Source: Solirubrobacter sp963837485 | GTDB lineage: Bacteria > Actinomycetota > Thermoleophilia > Solirubrobacterales > Solirubrobacteraceae | Reading direction: 5' to 3' | NCBI GenBank assembly: GCA_963837485.1 | Contig: CAWINP010000006.1 | Coordinates: 62,001-126,000, forward strand | DNA length: 64,000 nucleotides | Part shown: in pieces, positions 24,725-33,580 of the stretch | How the letters are laid out: each line of letters begins with the position of its first letter | Numbering within the stretch: position 1 is the first letter of the stretch | Position numbers and translations under genes: made by a program | The notes under the pieces: model-generated | Told to the model about the DNA's origin: nothing | Seen by the model: only the letters and a program-made list of their open reading frames with translations | The model's database searches: none

Positions 24725-25272
24725 GCCCGCACCCCCATCTCTTCCAGTACCAGCCGCAGCGAACGCAGCGCGTACCACGTGCGGCTCTTGACGGTTCCCT
24801 CCGGCAGACCCAGACGCTCGGCGATCTCGCGCACGGACAACCCTTGCACGTGCGCGAGCCGGATGACCTGCCGATGCTCGAGCGTGAGCTTCTCCAGCGC
24901 CCCGGCCACCTGCCAGCCGAGCATCGCGCGCTCGATCGACAGGCCCTCCGGATCCTCCTCCTCGCGCGGCTCGTGGAGCGCGAGCGCCGGCCGTACCGCC
25001 GCGCGGCGGCGCATGTCGATGATCGCGTGACGGGCGATCTGGTACAGCCACGTCCGCACGCTGCCGCGCGACGGGTCGTAGGCCTCGGCATGCCGCCAGG
25101 CGCGCGTGAAGACCTCCTGCACGACCTCCTCGGCGCTCCCGCGATCGCCCAGCGCGTTGAGCGCGAAGCCGTACAGCTCGCCCGCGTAGGAGCGGTAGAG
25201 CTGGCGTAGCGACTCGCCGGTCGCGTCGGACGAGATGCGTGCGATCAGTTGAGCGTCGGTTGGCACGGCCAT
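24721..25272 (-). CDS. ECF RNA polymerase sigma factor
   Basis: 183 residues. Region 2 (LYRSYAGELYGFALNALGDRGSAEEVVQEVFTRAWR, then RTWLYQIARHAIIDMRRR) and region 4 (LEKLTLEHRQVIRLAHVQGLSVREIAERLGLPEGTVKSR) are complete. It is paired with the zinc anti-sigma gene downstream, and its start overlaps the DsbA-like gene by one base. The thiol and peroxide genes next to it suggest an oxidative-stress regulon, as with SigK/SigL-type factors; this is inference. Confidence 0.92.
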   Translation of the reverse strand: MAVPTDAQLIARISSDATGESLRQLYRSYAGELYGFALNALGDRGSAEEVVQEVFTRAWRHAEAYDPSRGSVRTWLYQIARHAIIDMRRRAAVRPALALHEPREEEDPEGLSIERAMLGWQVAGALEKLTLEHRQVIRLAHVQGLSVREIAERLGLPEGTVKSRTWYALRSLRLVLEEMGVRA

Positions 25273-25769
25273 CAGTAAGTACGCGCCGGTCCGGATCCAG
25301 GTTCGATCCGGGTGACTGCCTCAATGGTCGCACGCCCGCCGATGGCCGTGTCGCGGACGAAGATCGTCGGCGTCGTGACGACGCCCGCGCGGACCCCGGC
25401 GCGGAAGTCGCGACGTACGCGCGCTGACACCTCCTCGCCGCGGCGATCGGCGTCGAAGCGCCCCACGTCGAGCCCGAGTCGCTCCGCCCGGGCCCACAGG
25501 TGTGGGTCCTCGAGGCGCCCCTGGTCGGCGAACAGCGCGTCATGCATCGCCCAGAACGCGCCCTGATCGTGCGCCGCCTCGGCCGCGCAGGCCGCGGGAT
25601 GGGCACGCGGATGGCTGGAGCGCACCGGGAAGTGGCGGAAGCACACGCGCAGCTCGAGCGTCTGCAGCCGCGCCTCCAGCGCCGCGCAGAACGGGCACTC
25701 GTAGTCGCCATAGACGATCACCACCGGACCGGCTCCGCGGACGTGGTCGTCGGGGCCGACCGGCGGCAC
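25272..25769 (-). CDS. DsbA-like thiol oxidoreductase (thioredoxin fold)
   Basis: 165 residues with active site CPFC in VYGDYECPFCAAL and a cis-Pro segment TTPTIFV. It matches the DsbA-like/Na+-H+ antiporter-associated thioredoxin family. No signal peptide is visible, so it is probably cytoplasmic. Start is GTG at 25769. It is directly upstream of and overlaps the sigma factor gene, so oxidoreductase and sigma are likely co-transcribed. Confidence 0.82.
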   Translation of the reverse strand: MPPVGPDDHVRGAGPVVIVYGDYECPFCAALEARLQTLELRVCFRHFPVRSSHPRAHPAACAAEAAHDQGAFWAMHDALFADQGRLEDPHLWARAERLGLDVGRFDADRRGEEVSARVRRDFRAGVRAGVVTTPTIFVRDTAIGGRATIEAVTRIEPGSGPARTY

Positions 25770-25785
25770 CGGGGCTGAGCCGAGA

Positions 25786-26247
25786 TCAGACGTCGGCGTC
25801 GAGCGCGTCGAAGATCAGGTTGGCGCCGGGGAGGTCGCCGGGCGAGGGCGCCTCGTGGCTCCACCGGACCACGCCGTCGGGGCCGATCAGCACGAGCGCG
25901 CGCTGCGGGAAGCCGCCGGGATGCAGGACGCCGAACGCCCGGCAGACGGCGCCCTTGGGCTCGAAGTCCGAGAGCTGCTCGATCTCGATGTTCAGCGACT
26001 GCCGGAACGCGGTCTGCGAGTAGTGCGCGTCGCAGGAGACGCCGTAGAGCGTCGCCCCGCGCTCGGCGAAGTCGTCGAGCAGTTCGTTGTAGACCGAGAG
26101 CTGGTCGGTGCAGACCGGTGAGAACGCGAACGGATAGAAGACCAGCACGGTCGTCTTCCCGAGCAGGTCGGCGCGCGTGAACGTGTCGCCCTCGGGTCTC
26201 TGCAGCGAGAACTCGGGCGCGGGACTTCCGGCCTCGACGACCGGCAT
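25786..26247 (-). CDS. Peroxiredoxin (AhpC/TSA, AhpE-like)
   Basis: 153 residues. The peroxidatic cysteine lies in FYPFAFSPVCTDQL, which has the P-x3-T/S-x2-C pattern. Only one other cysteine pair region is seen (SCDAHYSQ, AVCRAF), so it could be a 1-Cys or atypical 2-Cys type. It reduces peroxides with a thiol partner; the DsbA-like protein encoded next to it is not a usual reductant. It follows rpsO with a 7-bp gap. Confidence 0.88.
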   Translation of the reverse strand: MPVVEAGSPAPEFSLQRPEGDTFTRADLLGKTTVLVFYPFAFSPVCTDQLSVYNELLDDFAERGATLYGVSCDAHYSQTAFRQSLNIEIEQLSDFEPKGAVCRAFGVLHPGGFPQRALVLIGPDGVVRWSHEAPSPGDLPGANLIFDALDADV

Positions 26248-26254
26248 GACGCGC

Positions 26255-26524
26255 TTAGCGGCGCAGGCCGAGCTCGCGGATCAGCGAGCGGTAGCCCTCG
26301 AGATCCTTCTTCTGCATGTAGTTCAGGAAGCGGCGGCGCTGGCCGACGAGCATCAGCAGGCCGCGGCGCGAGTGGTGATCGTGCTTGTGCTCGCGCAGAT
26401 GCTCGGTCAGGTGGTTGATGCGGTGCGTGAGCAGCGCCACCTGGACCTCGGTCGCCCCGGTGTCGGCCTCGCTCTTCCCGAAGCGCGTGACGATCTCGCG
26501 CTTTTCCTCAGCAGTCATGGTCAT
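26255..26524 (-). CDS. rpsO: 30S ribosomal protein S15
   Basis: 89 residues, the standard S15 length, from the ATG at 26524 whose TGA overlap with the GGDEF gene (ATGA) supports it. A second ATG two codons in is possible. Signatures: FGKSEADTGATEVQVALLTHRINHLTEHLREHKHDHHSRRGLL. S15 binds 16S rRNA and nucleates the small-subunit platform. It is separated from ribF by a GGDEF gene and a repeat element and is not next to pnp. Confidence 0.96.
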   Translation of the reverse strand: MTMTAEEKREIVTRFGKSEADTGATEVQVALLTHRINHLTEHLREHKHDHHSRRGLLMLVGQRRRFLNYMQKKDLEGYRSLIRELGLRR

Positions 26525-27408
26525 GTGCGGCCGTGCAGGGTAGCAGCCATGACCCGGTCGCGGCCAGCCTCCTTGGCGCGGTAGAGCGCCGCGTCGGCGC
26601 GCCGCAGCAGTTCCTCGGGCGTCTCCTGCGCCCACGTCGCGACGCCGGCGCTCACGGTGACCGCCACGGGCGCGGGCGCGGCCGCGACCTCGGCGCGCAG
26701 CTTCTCGGCCACGCGGCGGGCGGCCGCCGAGGCGGTGTCGGGCAGCAGCAACAGGAACTCCTCGCCGCCGAGCCGGCCGAGCTGGTCCTCCGCGCGAAGG
26801 TGCGCGCGCATGGCGCGGACGGCGGCGAGCAGGACGTCGTCGCCGACGTGGTGGCCGTGCTCGTCGTTGATCGCCTTGAAGTCGTCGAGGTCGAGGATGC
26901 CGATCGAGAACGGGTGCCCGTGGCGGCGGGCGAGGCTGACCATGCCGCCCAGTTGCGTGAGGATCGCGCGCCGGTTGGCGAGGCCGGTCAGCGCGTCCTC
27001 ACGCAGCAGCGCCTCCAGGCGCCGCCCCTGGGCGACGAGCTCGTGCTGGAGGTCCTTGGTGCGGCCGGCCGCCTCGGTGCGCGCGAGCACCTCGCCGTCG
27101 GCGACCGGCTCGACGAGGTAGTCGAGCACGCCGCGGCGGAGTCCGGCCGCGACCGTCCCACGGTCGAGGCCGGGCGGCGCGATCATCACGATCGCCGTGC
27201 CGTAGGCGTGCGGGTCGGCCTTGATCTCGCCCACCAGCCCGTCGCAGAGCGCGCCGTGCAGGATCGCCACGTCGGGATGCTCGGCGCGGCAGCGGACGAG
27301 CGCGGCGCCGGGCTCGGACGCCTCCGCGACGTCGTGGCCGGCGTCGCGCAGCACGTGCGCGAAGCGGCGCCGGTCGGGGGCGTGCGGATGGACCACGAGG
27401 ACGCGCAT
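26521..27408 (-). CDS. Diguanylate cyclase with degenerate receiver domain
   Basis: 295 residues. The C-terminal GGDEF domain is intact: DALTGLANRRAI, LDDFKAINDEHGHHVGDDVL, active site GGEEF, and an RxxD inhibitory site (RAED) five residues before it. The N-terminal 120 residues fold like a CheY receiver but lack the acidic pair, and the phospho-acceptor position reads AILHG with His instead of Asp, so phosphorylation control is unlikely. It makes c-di-GMP, the substrate of the HD-GYP proteins at 5.8-8.9 kb. Upstream lies the 227-bp repeat element. Confidence 0.88.
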   Translation of the reverse strand: MRVLVVHPHAPDRRRFAHVLRDAGHDVAEASEPGAALVRCRAEHPDVAILHGALCDGLVGEIKADPHAYGTAIVMIAPPGLDRGTVAAGLRRGVLDYLVEPVADGEVLARTEAAGRTKDLQHELVAQGRRLEALLREDALTGLANRRAILTQLGGMVSLARRHGHPFSIGILDLDDFKAINDEHGHHVGDDVLLAAVRAMRAHLRAEDQLGRLGGEEFLLLLPDTASAAARRVAEKLRAEVAAAPAPVAVTVSAGVATWAQETPEELLRRADAALYRAKEAGRDRVMAATLHGRT

Positions 27409-27539
27409 CTGCGCTCCACGCGTACCCGGGTCAGGTGAACGCGAGACTCGGCCGTTCGTCGAGCCGTCACAATCGGGCCGCCCGGTCCGTAGGGTTCGCC
27501 TCTGGAGGGGACGGTTGGCGTGCTGGCTCGGCATGGTTG

Positions 27540-27766
27540 AACGGCAACTGCGCAGGTAAGGGAGCGCGGTTCCCAGAAGCGATCACCCAGGGACGGCAAA
27601 CGATCATGCTCGACCACCGGCTCGCTCACCTGGGAGGGGGTGCCCCACGTTTGTCACCCCAGAGGCATACAAACGTAGGTCACCCCCTCGCTCGAAGCCC
27701 GAGACGGTGATCGATTTACAGCGACCGCAACTTTCTCCCGATCCCCTTACCTGCGCAGTTGCCGTT
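27540..27766. repeat. 227-bp nested inverted-repeat element
   Basis: Perfect 23-bp terminal inverted repeats (27540-27562 and 27744-27766, core GGCAACTGCGCAGGTAAGGG) enclose a second inverted repeat of 21 bp with two mismatches (27634-27654 / 27669-27689, GAGGGGGTG..ACGTTTGT). There is no coding frame of note inside. Size, terminal repeats and intergenic location fit a MITE-like non-autonomous element; a large structured RNA is an alternative. It fills the 403-bp gap between ribF and the GGDEF gene. No clear target duplication is visible. Confidence 0.75.
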
Positions 27767-27811
27767 GACGGCAACCGGCGCCCAGCACGACGCGAGTCCC
27801 CTCCAGGGGCG

Positions 27812-28696
27812 TCAGGCCGCCGCGATCGCGCGCGTCTGCACGACGTCGCGGTGCATCTGCTCGACGAGAGCGTCGACGGACTCGAAGCGCTTCTCGCCGC
27901 GCAGCCGCTGGATGAAGTCCAGCCGCAGCTCGCGGCCGTAGAGGTCGTCGTCGAAGTCGAGCAGGAACGCCTCCACCAGGAGCCCGCGGCCGGTGACGAA
28001 CGTCGGCCGCACGCCGATCGAGACGGCCGCCGTCCACTCCCCCAGCCCCGGCAGCGTCGCCCGGCAGGCGTAGATGCCGTGGTCGGGCACCGCGTGCCTC
28101 GGGTCGGGGACGAGGTTGGCGGTCGGGAAGCCCAGCGTGCGCCCGCGCTTGTCGCCGTGCGCGACGATCCCGCGCATGCCGAACGGGGCGCCGAGCGCGC
28201 GCGCCGCCTCGTCGACCTGGCCGGTGGCCACGAGGCCCCGGATGTGCGTCGAGGACACGATCTCGCCGTCGAGCTCGACCAGCTGCACGACGCGCGTCTG
28301 GAACTCGTCCCGGGCGCCCAGCAGCGCCGCGTCGCCGCGCGCCTTGTTGCCGAAGCGGAAGTTCTCGCCCACCGACACGTGGCGGGCGTCGAGGCGGCCG
28401 ACGAGCACGTGGTCGATGAACTCCTGCGCCGTCTGGGCAGCGAAGGAGCCGTCGAACGGGATCACGATCAGCTCCTCGACGCCGAGCGCGGCGATCAGGT
28501 CCGCCTTCTGCTCGAGCGTCGTGAGCAGCTTCGGCGCCGACTCCGGCGCCACGACCGTGCGCGGGTGCGGCTCGAAGGTCAGCACCGCGCAGGCGTCGCG
28601 GATCACCTCGCGGTGCCCGATGTGCACGCCGTCGAACTCGCCCACCGCCAATGTGCGCGGCCGGGGCGTCGCGTCGGGAAGCCAGATGACGTCCAT
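27812..28696 (-). CDS. ribF: Bifunctional riboflavin kinase/FAD synthetase
   Basis: 294 residues. FAD synthetase domain with GEFDGVHIGHREVI and the ISSTHIR-like block (EIVSSTHIRGLV), then a riboflavin kinase domain with GDKRGRTLGFPTANL and YACRA. It makes FMN and FAD from riboflavin. Its stop-start contact with truB (shared base 28696) shows they are one operon. The first strand is slightly shorter than usual between H26 and T41. Confidence 0.94.
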   Translation of the reverse strand: MDVIWLPDATPRPRTLAVGEFDGVHIGHREVIRDACAVLTFEPHPRTVVAPESAPKLLTTLEQKADLIAALGVEELIVIPFDGSFAAQTAQEFIDHVLVGRLDARHVSVGENFRFGNKARGDAALLGARDEFQTRVVQLVELDGEIVSSTHIRGLVATGQVDEAARALGAPFGMRGIVAHGDKRGRTLGFPTANLVPDPRHAVPDHGIYACRATLPGLGEWTAAVSIGVRPTFVTGRGLLVEAFLLDFDDDLYGRELRLDFIQRLRGEKRFESVDALVEQMHRDVVQTRAIAAA

Positions 28697-29457
28697 CAGC
28701 CGCGGAAGCCTACGACGGGCTTGACGAGTCCGGGTTCACGTGGCTCGGCCAGGGCGATCAGGCCGTGCTCGTCGCGCAGGCGCACGGTGCCCGGCGCATC
28801 GCCCGGGACCGCGACCCCGTGGGAGGCCGCGCGGGCGTCCTCGCCGGCCAGCTCGAGCGCGGGCAGGAACGCGAGCGCGTCGTCGAGCGGCACGATCCGC
28901 TCCTCGCCGGCGTCGCGGATGTCGAAGCCGCCGATCCGCGTCCGGCGCAGCTGCGTGCAATAGGCGTCGCCGAGATCGGCGATCAGCGAGCGCACGTAGG
29001 TGCCGGCCGAGCACTCGATCACGAACGACTCCGGCCCGGTGCGCTCGAATCTGTAGACCTCCACCTCACGTTCAGGGATCTCGAACTCCTTGCCCGCACG
29101 AGCCAGAGCGTAGGCACGCCTGCCGCCGACCTTCACGGCCGAGTACGCCGGTGGGCGCTGCATGAGCTTGCCGGTGGGCAGCGTCAACTCGGCCGGCATC
29201 CGGCCGGGAGCGATCTCCCCCTCGGGGTCGCCCGTCGTCGACGTGAAGCCGAGCCGGGCCACGACCTCGTACGTCTTCGGCAGGTCCATCAGGTAGCGCT
29301 GCACGCGCGTCGCGCGGCCCACGAGCACGAGCAGCAGGCCGGTCGCGAACGGGTCGAGCGTGCCGGCGTGGCCGACCTTGGTGCTGCGCGGAAGCGACCG
29401 CCGGATCCGGGCCACGACGTCATGTGAGGTGACGCCCGCCGGCTTGTCGACGAGCAT
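28696..29457 (-). CDS. truB: tRNA pseudouridine(55) synthase TruB
   Basis: 253 residues. Catalytic aspartate in HAGTLDPFATGLL, KTYEVVARLG, and AGTYVRSLIADLG. It converts U55 of the tRNA T-loop. The ATG at 29457 sits at the family's LLVDKPAG position; the three residues conserved before it (DGV) are present in frame upstream but lack a start codon, so the true N-terminus may be a few residues longer. Located between nrnA and ribF as in other actinobacteria. Confidence 0.93.
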   Translation of the reverse strand: MLVDKPAGVTSHDVVARIRRSLPRSTKVGHAGTLDPFATGLLLVLVGRATRVQRYLMDLPKTYEVVARLGFTSTTGDPEGEIAPGRMPAELTLPTGKLMQRPPAYSAVKVGGRRAYALARAGKEFEIPEREVEVYRFERTGPESFVIECSAGTYVRSLIADLGDAYCTQLRRTRIGGFDIRDAGEERIVPLDDALAFLPALELAGEDARAASHGVAVPGDAPGTVRLRDEHGLIALAEPREPGLVKPVVGFRG

Positions 29458-29506
29458 GACCCCGTCGACGCTCGCCTGGGGGCTCGTACTCCCGCGGCGG
29501 GGTCCG

Positions 29507-30505
29507 TCAAAGTTGCTGTGCAACCTGGGCGCGGAGGAATTCGACGAGCGCGGGGAACTCGAGGTCGGTGGAGAAGCCGGCCGCGCGCCGGTGCCCACCG
29601 CCGCCGCCCGCGCGCGCGATCTGCGACACGTCGATACGGTCGTCGGTCGCCCGCAGCGACACCTTGCGCTTGGGCGCACCCTCGGACAGCTGATCGCGCA
29701 CGAGCCCGGCTACGGCGGTGCCCTCGACCGAGCGCAGGTGGTCGACCACGCCCTCGGAGTAGGACTCGTCGGCGCCCGTGGCGCGGTAGTCCGCGCGTGA
29801 GAGGTGCGTCAGCGTCAGCAGGCCGCCGTCGAAGCGCTCGACGTTGGTGAGACCGCGGGCGAGCAGTTCGAGCTTGCCCTGCGGGATCCCCTCATACAGC
29901 CGCCGGTAGATCGCGTGCGCATCGATCCCCTCGGCGAGCAGCTCGGCCGCCATCTCGTGCGCGCGCGCCCCGGTGTTCTCGTACATGAACCGCCCGGTGT
30001 CGGTCACCAGGCCCACGTAGAGCGCCTCGCCGATCGCCTGCGTCGTCTTGACGCCGAGCCCGTGCATGAGGTCCCACACCATCTCCGCGGTGCACGACGC
30101 GCCCGGGTCGACGAAGTTGAGCGTCCCGAAGCGCGTGTTGTCGTGATGGTGGTCGATGTTGATGATCTTCGCCGGGCCATCTGAGCGCCGCAGCGCCTCG
30201 GCCGGCGTGCGGTCGATGTTGCCGCAGTCGAGGAAGATCATCGTGCGCGAGCACAGGTCCTCGGGCGGCTCGGTGGCGAGGCCCTCCAGCTTGATGAAGC
30301 GATACTCGTAGGGGAGCGGGAACTCGTCGGCGGGCATGAACGCGACGGCATCCTTGCCGAGCGCCGCGAGCACCTGCTGCATCGCGGCCAGCGACCCGAC
30401 GGCGTCGCCGTCCGGCCGTTCGTGCGTGGTCAGCACGAAGCGATCGCCCTCTCGGAGCGCTCGCAATACCTCCTCCCGCGCCGAGTGCGCGCCGTTCTCC
30501 CCCAC
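29507..30505 (-). CDS. nrnA: DHH-family bifunctional oligoribonuclease/PAP phosphatase
   Basis: 332 residues. DHH motif region (NIDHHHDNTRFG), RPDGDAVGSLAA at the start, and a DHHA1 domain ending in GGGGGHRRAAGF. NrnA removes nanoRNAs and hydrolyses 3'-phosphoadenosine 5'-phosphate. It abuts rbfA with no gap, a layout shared by many Gram-positive nusA-infB operons. Confidence 0.92.
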   Translation of the reverse strand: MGENGAHSAREEVLRALREGDRFVLTTHERPDGDAVGSLAAMQQVLAALGKDAVAFMPADEFPLPYEYRFIKLEGLATEPPEDLCSRTMIFLDCGNIDRTPAEALRRSDGPAKIINIDHHHDNTRFGTLNFVDPGASCTAEMVWDLMHGLGVKTTQAIGEALYVGLVTDTGRFMYENTGARAHEMAAELLAEGIDAHAIYRRLYEGIPQGKLELLARGLTNVERFDGGLLTLTHLSRADYRATGADESYSEGVVDHLRSVEGTAVAGLVRDQLSEGAPKRKVSLRATDDRIDVSQIARAGGGGGHRRAAGFSTDLEFPALVEFLRAQVAQQL

Positions 30506-30853
30506 CTACGCTTCCTCCTCAGACGAAGACAGCAGCTCGTTGATCCTCTGACTGCGCTCCGCGGTGTCGTCGTAGACGAACTCGAGCGACGGCGTGTTCT
30601 TGATGTGCAGCTCGGCGTTGATGCGCCTCTGAAGGTAGCCGTGAGCCCCCTCCAGCGCCTGCATCGAGCGGCGCCGCTCGCCGGGGTTGCCGAGCACCGA
30701 CACGAAGACCCGCGCATGGCGGAGGTCAGGGGATGTCTGGACAGCGGTCACGGTGACGAATCCGACCCTCGGGTCCTTCAGCTCAGAGGTGATCGCGCCG
30801 GAGAGGACCTCTCTCATGGCCTCGTCGACCCGGCGCATCCGATCGCCGGTCAT
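30506..30853 (-). CDS. rbfA: 30S ribosome-binding factor A
   Basis: 115 residues from the ATG at 30853, chosen because it overlaps the DUF503 gene stop (ATGA) and fits the family start TGDRMRRVDEAMREVL. KH-like fold with DPRVGFVTVTAVQTSPDLRHARVFVSVLG. It helps mature the 5' end of 16S rRNA. Ends in an acidic SSSEEEA tail. Confidence 0.93.
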   Translation of the reverse strand: MTGDRMRRVDEAMREVLSGAITSELKDPRVGFVTVTAVQTSPDLRHARVFVSVLGNPGERRRSMQALEGAHGYLQRRINAELHIKNTPSLEFVYDDTAERSQRINELLSSSEEEA

Positions 30854-31140
30854 CCTAGTGACTCCAGGTCCGCCCATGAGGCCAGCCTGCGCTCGACCAG
30901 CACGCCTTGCGGGAGCCGCGAGTCGAGCGCGCGCTGCACGTCGTCGGCCGCGTGCTCGGCGCCGGCCGCGGTGCCGGCCGCGAGGGCGACCGCGAGCGTG
31001 GAGCGCTGCCAGGTGTCCTGATGTGCCACCTCGGCGACCGAGACGTGAAGGCGCTCCCGGAGAAGCGCCTTCACACGGTTCAGCTCAGCCCGCTTCCCTT
31101 TCAAGGAGCCGGCCTCGGGGAAGTGAAGATGAATGCGCAT
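30850..31140 (-). CDS. DUF503 (YlxP-like) protein
   Basis: About 96 residues with the family signature LHFPEAGSLKGKRAELNRVKALLRERLHVSVAEV. YlxP-type proteins sit between infB and rbfA in many Gram-positive genomes and associate with ribosomes. The ATG at 31140 is used; a GTG two codons upstream (31146) fits the family N-terminus (VVLMRIHLHFPEA) equally well. The 58-bp gap to infB holds no clear signal. Confidence 0.85.
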   Translation of the reverse strand: MRIHLHFPEAGSLKGKRAELNRVKALLRERLHVSVAEVAHQDTWQRSTLAVALAAGTAAGAEHAADDVQRALDSRLPQGVLVERRLASWADLESLG

Positions 31141-31198
31141 CAGCACTACGTATGCGCGTTCGGACAAGGTGGCAGGGGCGAGCGGGTGGGAATCCCGG

Positions 31199-33580
31199 TC
31201 AGGACAACGTGCGCTCGACCTGCCGGGTCTCGTAGACCTCCATGGTGTCGCCCTCTTCCACGTTGGCGTAGTTGGCGAGCACGACGCCGCACTCGAAGCC
31301 CGCCTGGACCTCGCGCACGTCGTCATTGAAGCGCCGCAGCGAGCCGATCTCGCCGTCGTGGATGACGGCGCCGTCACGGATCAGGCGGACCTTCGCGCCT
31401 CGCCGCACCGTGCCGTCGGTGACCATGCAGCCGGCGATCACGCCGATCCGCGACGCGCGGAAGATCTGGCGCACCTCGATCGTGCCGACCACGTCCTCGA
31501 CGGTCTCGGGCGCCAGCATGCCCTGCATGGCGTCGCGCAGCTCGTCGATCGCGCGGTAGATGACCGAGTAGGTGCGGATCTCCACGCCCTCGCGATCGGC
31601 CAGCAGCCTCGCCTCGCCGACCGGGCGGACGTTGAAGCCGAGCACGATCGCGTCCGAGGCGGCGGCCAGGTTGATGTCGGACTCCGTGATGCCGCCGACG
31701 CCGGCGCGCACGATCGAGACGCTGATCTCGTCCTGCGGCAGCTTGGCGATCTCGTCCTCGAACGCCTCCAGCGAGCCCGACACGTCGGCCTTGAGCACGA
31801 GGCTGAGCTCCTTGACCGCGCCCGGCTGGTCGAAGATCGTCGCCAGCGAGCGCTTGATGCCTCCGCGGCGGGCCTGCTGCTCGAGCTTGAGACGGTTCGC
31901 GCGCTCGCCGGCCAGCGAGCGGGCACGGCGGTCGTTCTCGACCACGCGGACGTGCTCGCCGGCCTCCGGCACGGTGTCGAACCCGAGCACCTCGACCGGC
32001 TCGGACGGCGTCGCGACCTTCACGCGCTTGCCGGTGAAGTCGGTCATCGCCCGCACGCGGCCCCAGTGGGCGCCCGCCACGACGGCGTCGCCGATCTTCA
32101 GCGTGCCGCGCTGGACGAGCACGGTCACCACGGCGCCGCGGCCCGGATCGAGCTTGGACTCGATCACCACGCCCGACGCCTCGACGTCCGGGTTGGCCTT
32201 GTAGTCCTCGACTTCGGCGAGCAGCAGGATCGACTCCAGCAGGTCGTCGAGCCCCTGGTGCGTCTTGGCCGAGACGTCGACGAACATCGTGTCGCCGCCC
32301 CACTCCTCGGGCTGGAGCCCGAGCTGGGTCATCTCGGTGCGCACGCGATCGGGCTGCGCGCCCTCCTTGTCGACCTTGTTGACGGCGACCAGCATCGGCA
32401 CCTCGGCGGCCTTCGCGTGATCGACGGCCTCGCGCGTCTGCGGCTTCACGCCGTCGTCGGCGGCGACCACGATCACCGCGATGTCCGTCGACTGGGCGCC
32501 GCGTGCACGCATGGCGGTGAACGCCTCGTGGCCCGGCGTGTCGAGGAACGTGATCGTCTTGCCGTCCTGGTGGACCTGGTAGGCGCCGATGTGCTGGGTG
32601 ATGCCGCCGGCCTCGCCGGCCGCCACCTCGGTCTGGCGGATGGCGTCCAGTAGCGACGTCTTGCCGTGGTCGACGTGGCCCATGATCGTGACGACCGGGG
32701 GCCGCGGCTCGAGATCCTCGTCGTCGTCGTCGTACTCCGGATCGGCGTCCGCATCCTCGGCCGCCGTGACGATCTCGATCTCCTTGTCGAACTCGTCGGC
32801 GATCACCTGGATCGCGTCGTCGGACAGCGTCTGCGTGAGCGTCGCCATCTCGCCGAGGCTCATCAGCTTCTTGATCACCTCGGGCACCGGAACGCCGAGA
32901 TACTCGGCGACGTCCTTGACCGTCGAGCCCGAGTTGACCCGGATGACGTCGGCCTTCAGGGACGAGACGTCCTGCGGCGTCGGCTCCGTGTAGGTGCCGC
33001 GCCGGCGCCGGCCGCCGCGACGCCGCGGGGGCCGGTTGGGCGGACCGCCGCCGGGGCCGCCGCCCGGACCGCCGCCGGGGCCGCCGCCCGGACCCTGCCG
33101 GCGCGAGGCCTGCGAGTCGATCACCACGCGGCGCACGCCGCCGCCCGCGCCGGGGGCGCGCTCGCCCTGCAGCGAGGAGCGCGTCGGCCGCGCAGGCCGG
33201 GCATCCGCGGGACGACCGCTCTGCGGCGGACGCTGCTGGCCGCCGTTGCGCTGCTGACCGGCGGTGCCGCCGCCCTCGGTGGGCTTGGCCGGCTTGGCCG
33301 GCTTGGGCTTCGGCAGGTTGTCGGCGCGCGGGGCGCGCGCGGTGCCGTGGCCGAAGCCGGCCCGCTGCTGGACAACCGGCTGGGCCTGCTTCTTGGCGGC
33401 CGCGCCGTTGGCGACCTCCTTGGGCTTGGGCTTGCCGGTGAGCGCGGCGTCGGCCAGCTTCTCATCCACGGCGGTGGCGGCAGCCTTGACCTCGATGCCG
33501 TATGCCTGGAGACGCTTGACGACCTCCGGCATCGGCATGTCGTACTGCTTGGCTAGCTCGTGGACGCGCTTCTTGGCCAT
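31199..33580 (-). CDS. infB: Translation initiation factor IF-2
   Basis: 793 residues. An N-terminal IF2_N motif (VHELAKQYDMPMPEVVKRLQ) is followed by a long Pro/Gly/Arg linker with GGGPGGGP repeats (33010-33105), a second IF2_N segment, then the GTPase domain with GHVDHGKT near residues 299-306, DTPGHEAF and NKVDKEG. Domains 2-4 complete it. It places initiator tRNA on the 30S subunit. Start fixed by MAKKRVHELAK; its first 28 bases overlap the ylxR 3' end. Confidence 0.97.
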   Translation of the reverse strand: MAKKRVHELAKQYDMPMPEVVKRLQAYGIEVKAAATAVDEKLADAALTGKPKPKEVANGAAAKKQAQPVVQQRAGFGHGTARAPRADNLPKPKPAKPAKPTEGGGTAGQQRNGGQQRPPQSGRPADARPARPTRSSLQGERAPGAGGGVRRVVIDSQASRRQGPGGGPGGGPGGGPGGGPPNRPPRRRGGRRRRGTYTEPTPQDVSSLKADVIRVNSGSTVKDVAEYLGVPVPEVIKKLMSLGEMATLTQTLSDDAIQVIADEFDKEIEIVTAAEDADADPEYDDDDEDLEPRPPVVTIMGHVDHGKTSLLDAIRQTEVAAGEAGGITQHIGAYQVHQDGKTITFLDTPGHEAFTAMRARGAQSTDIAVIVVAADDGVKPQTREAVDHAKAAEVPMLVAVNKVDKEGAQPDRVRTEMTQLGLQPEEWGGDTMFVDVSAKTHQGLDDLLESILLLAEVEDYKANPDVEASGVVIESKLDPGRGAVVTVLVQRGTLKIGDAVVAGAHWGRVRAMTDFTGKRVKVATPSEPVEVLGFDTVPEAGEHVRVVENDRRARSLAGERANRLKLEQQARRGGIKRSLATIFDQPGAVKELSLVLKADVSGSLEAFEDEIAKLPQDEISVSIVRAGVGGITESDINLAAASDAIVLGFNVRPVGEARLLADREGVEIRTYSVIYRAIDELRDAMQGMLAPETVEDVVGTIEVRQIFRASRIGVIAGCMVTDGTVRRGAKVRLIRDGAVIHDGEIGSLRRFNDDVREVQAGFECGVVLANYANVEEGDTMEVYETRQVERTLS

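Noticed and set aside
33010..33105. Short tandem GC-rich repeat, considered as CRISPR-like or VNTR
   Set aside because: It is the coding Gly/Pro repeat in the IF-2 linker; there are no spacers and the unit is only about 12 nt.
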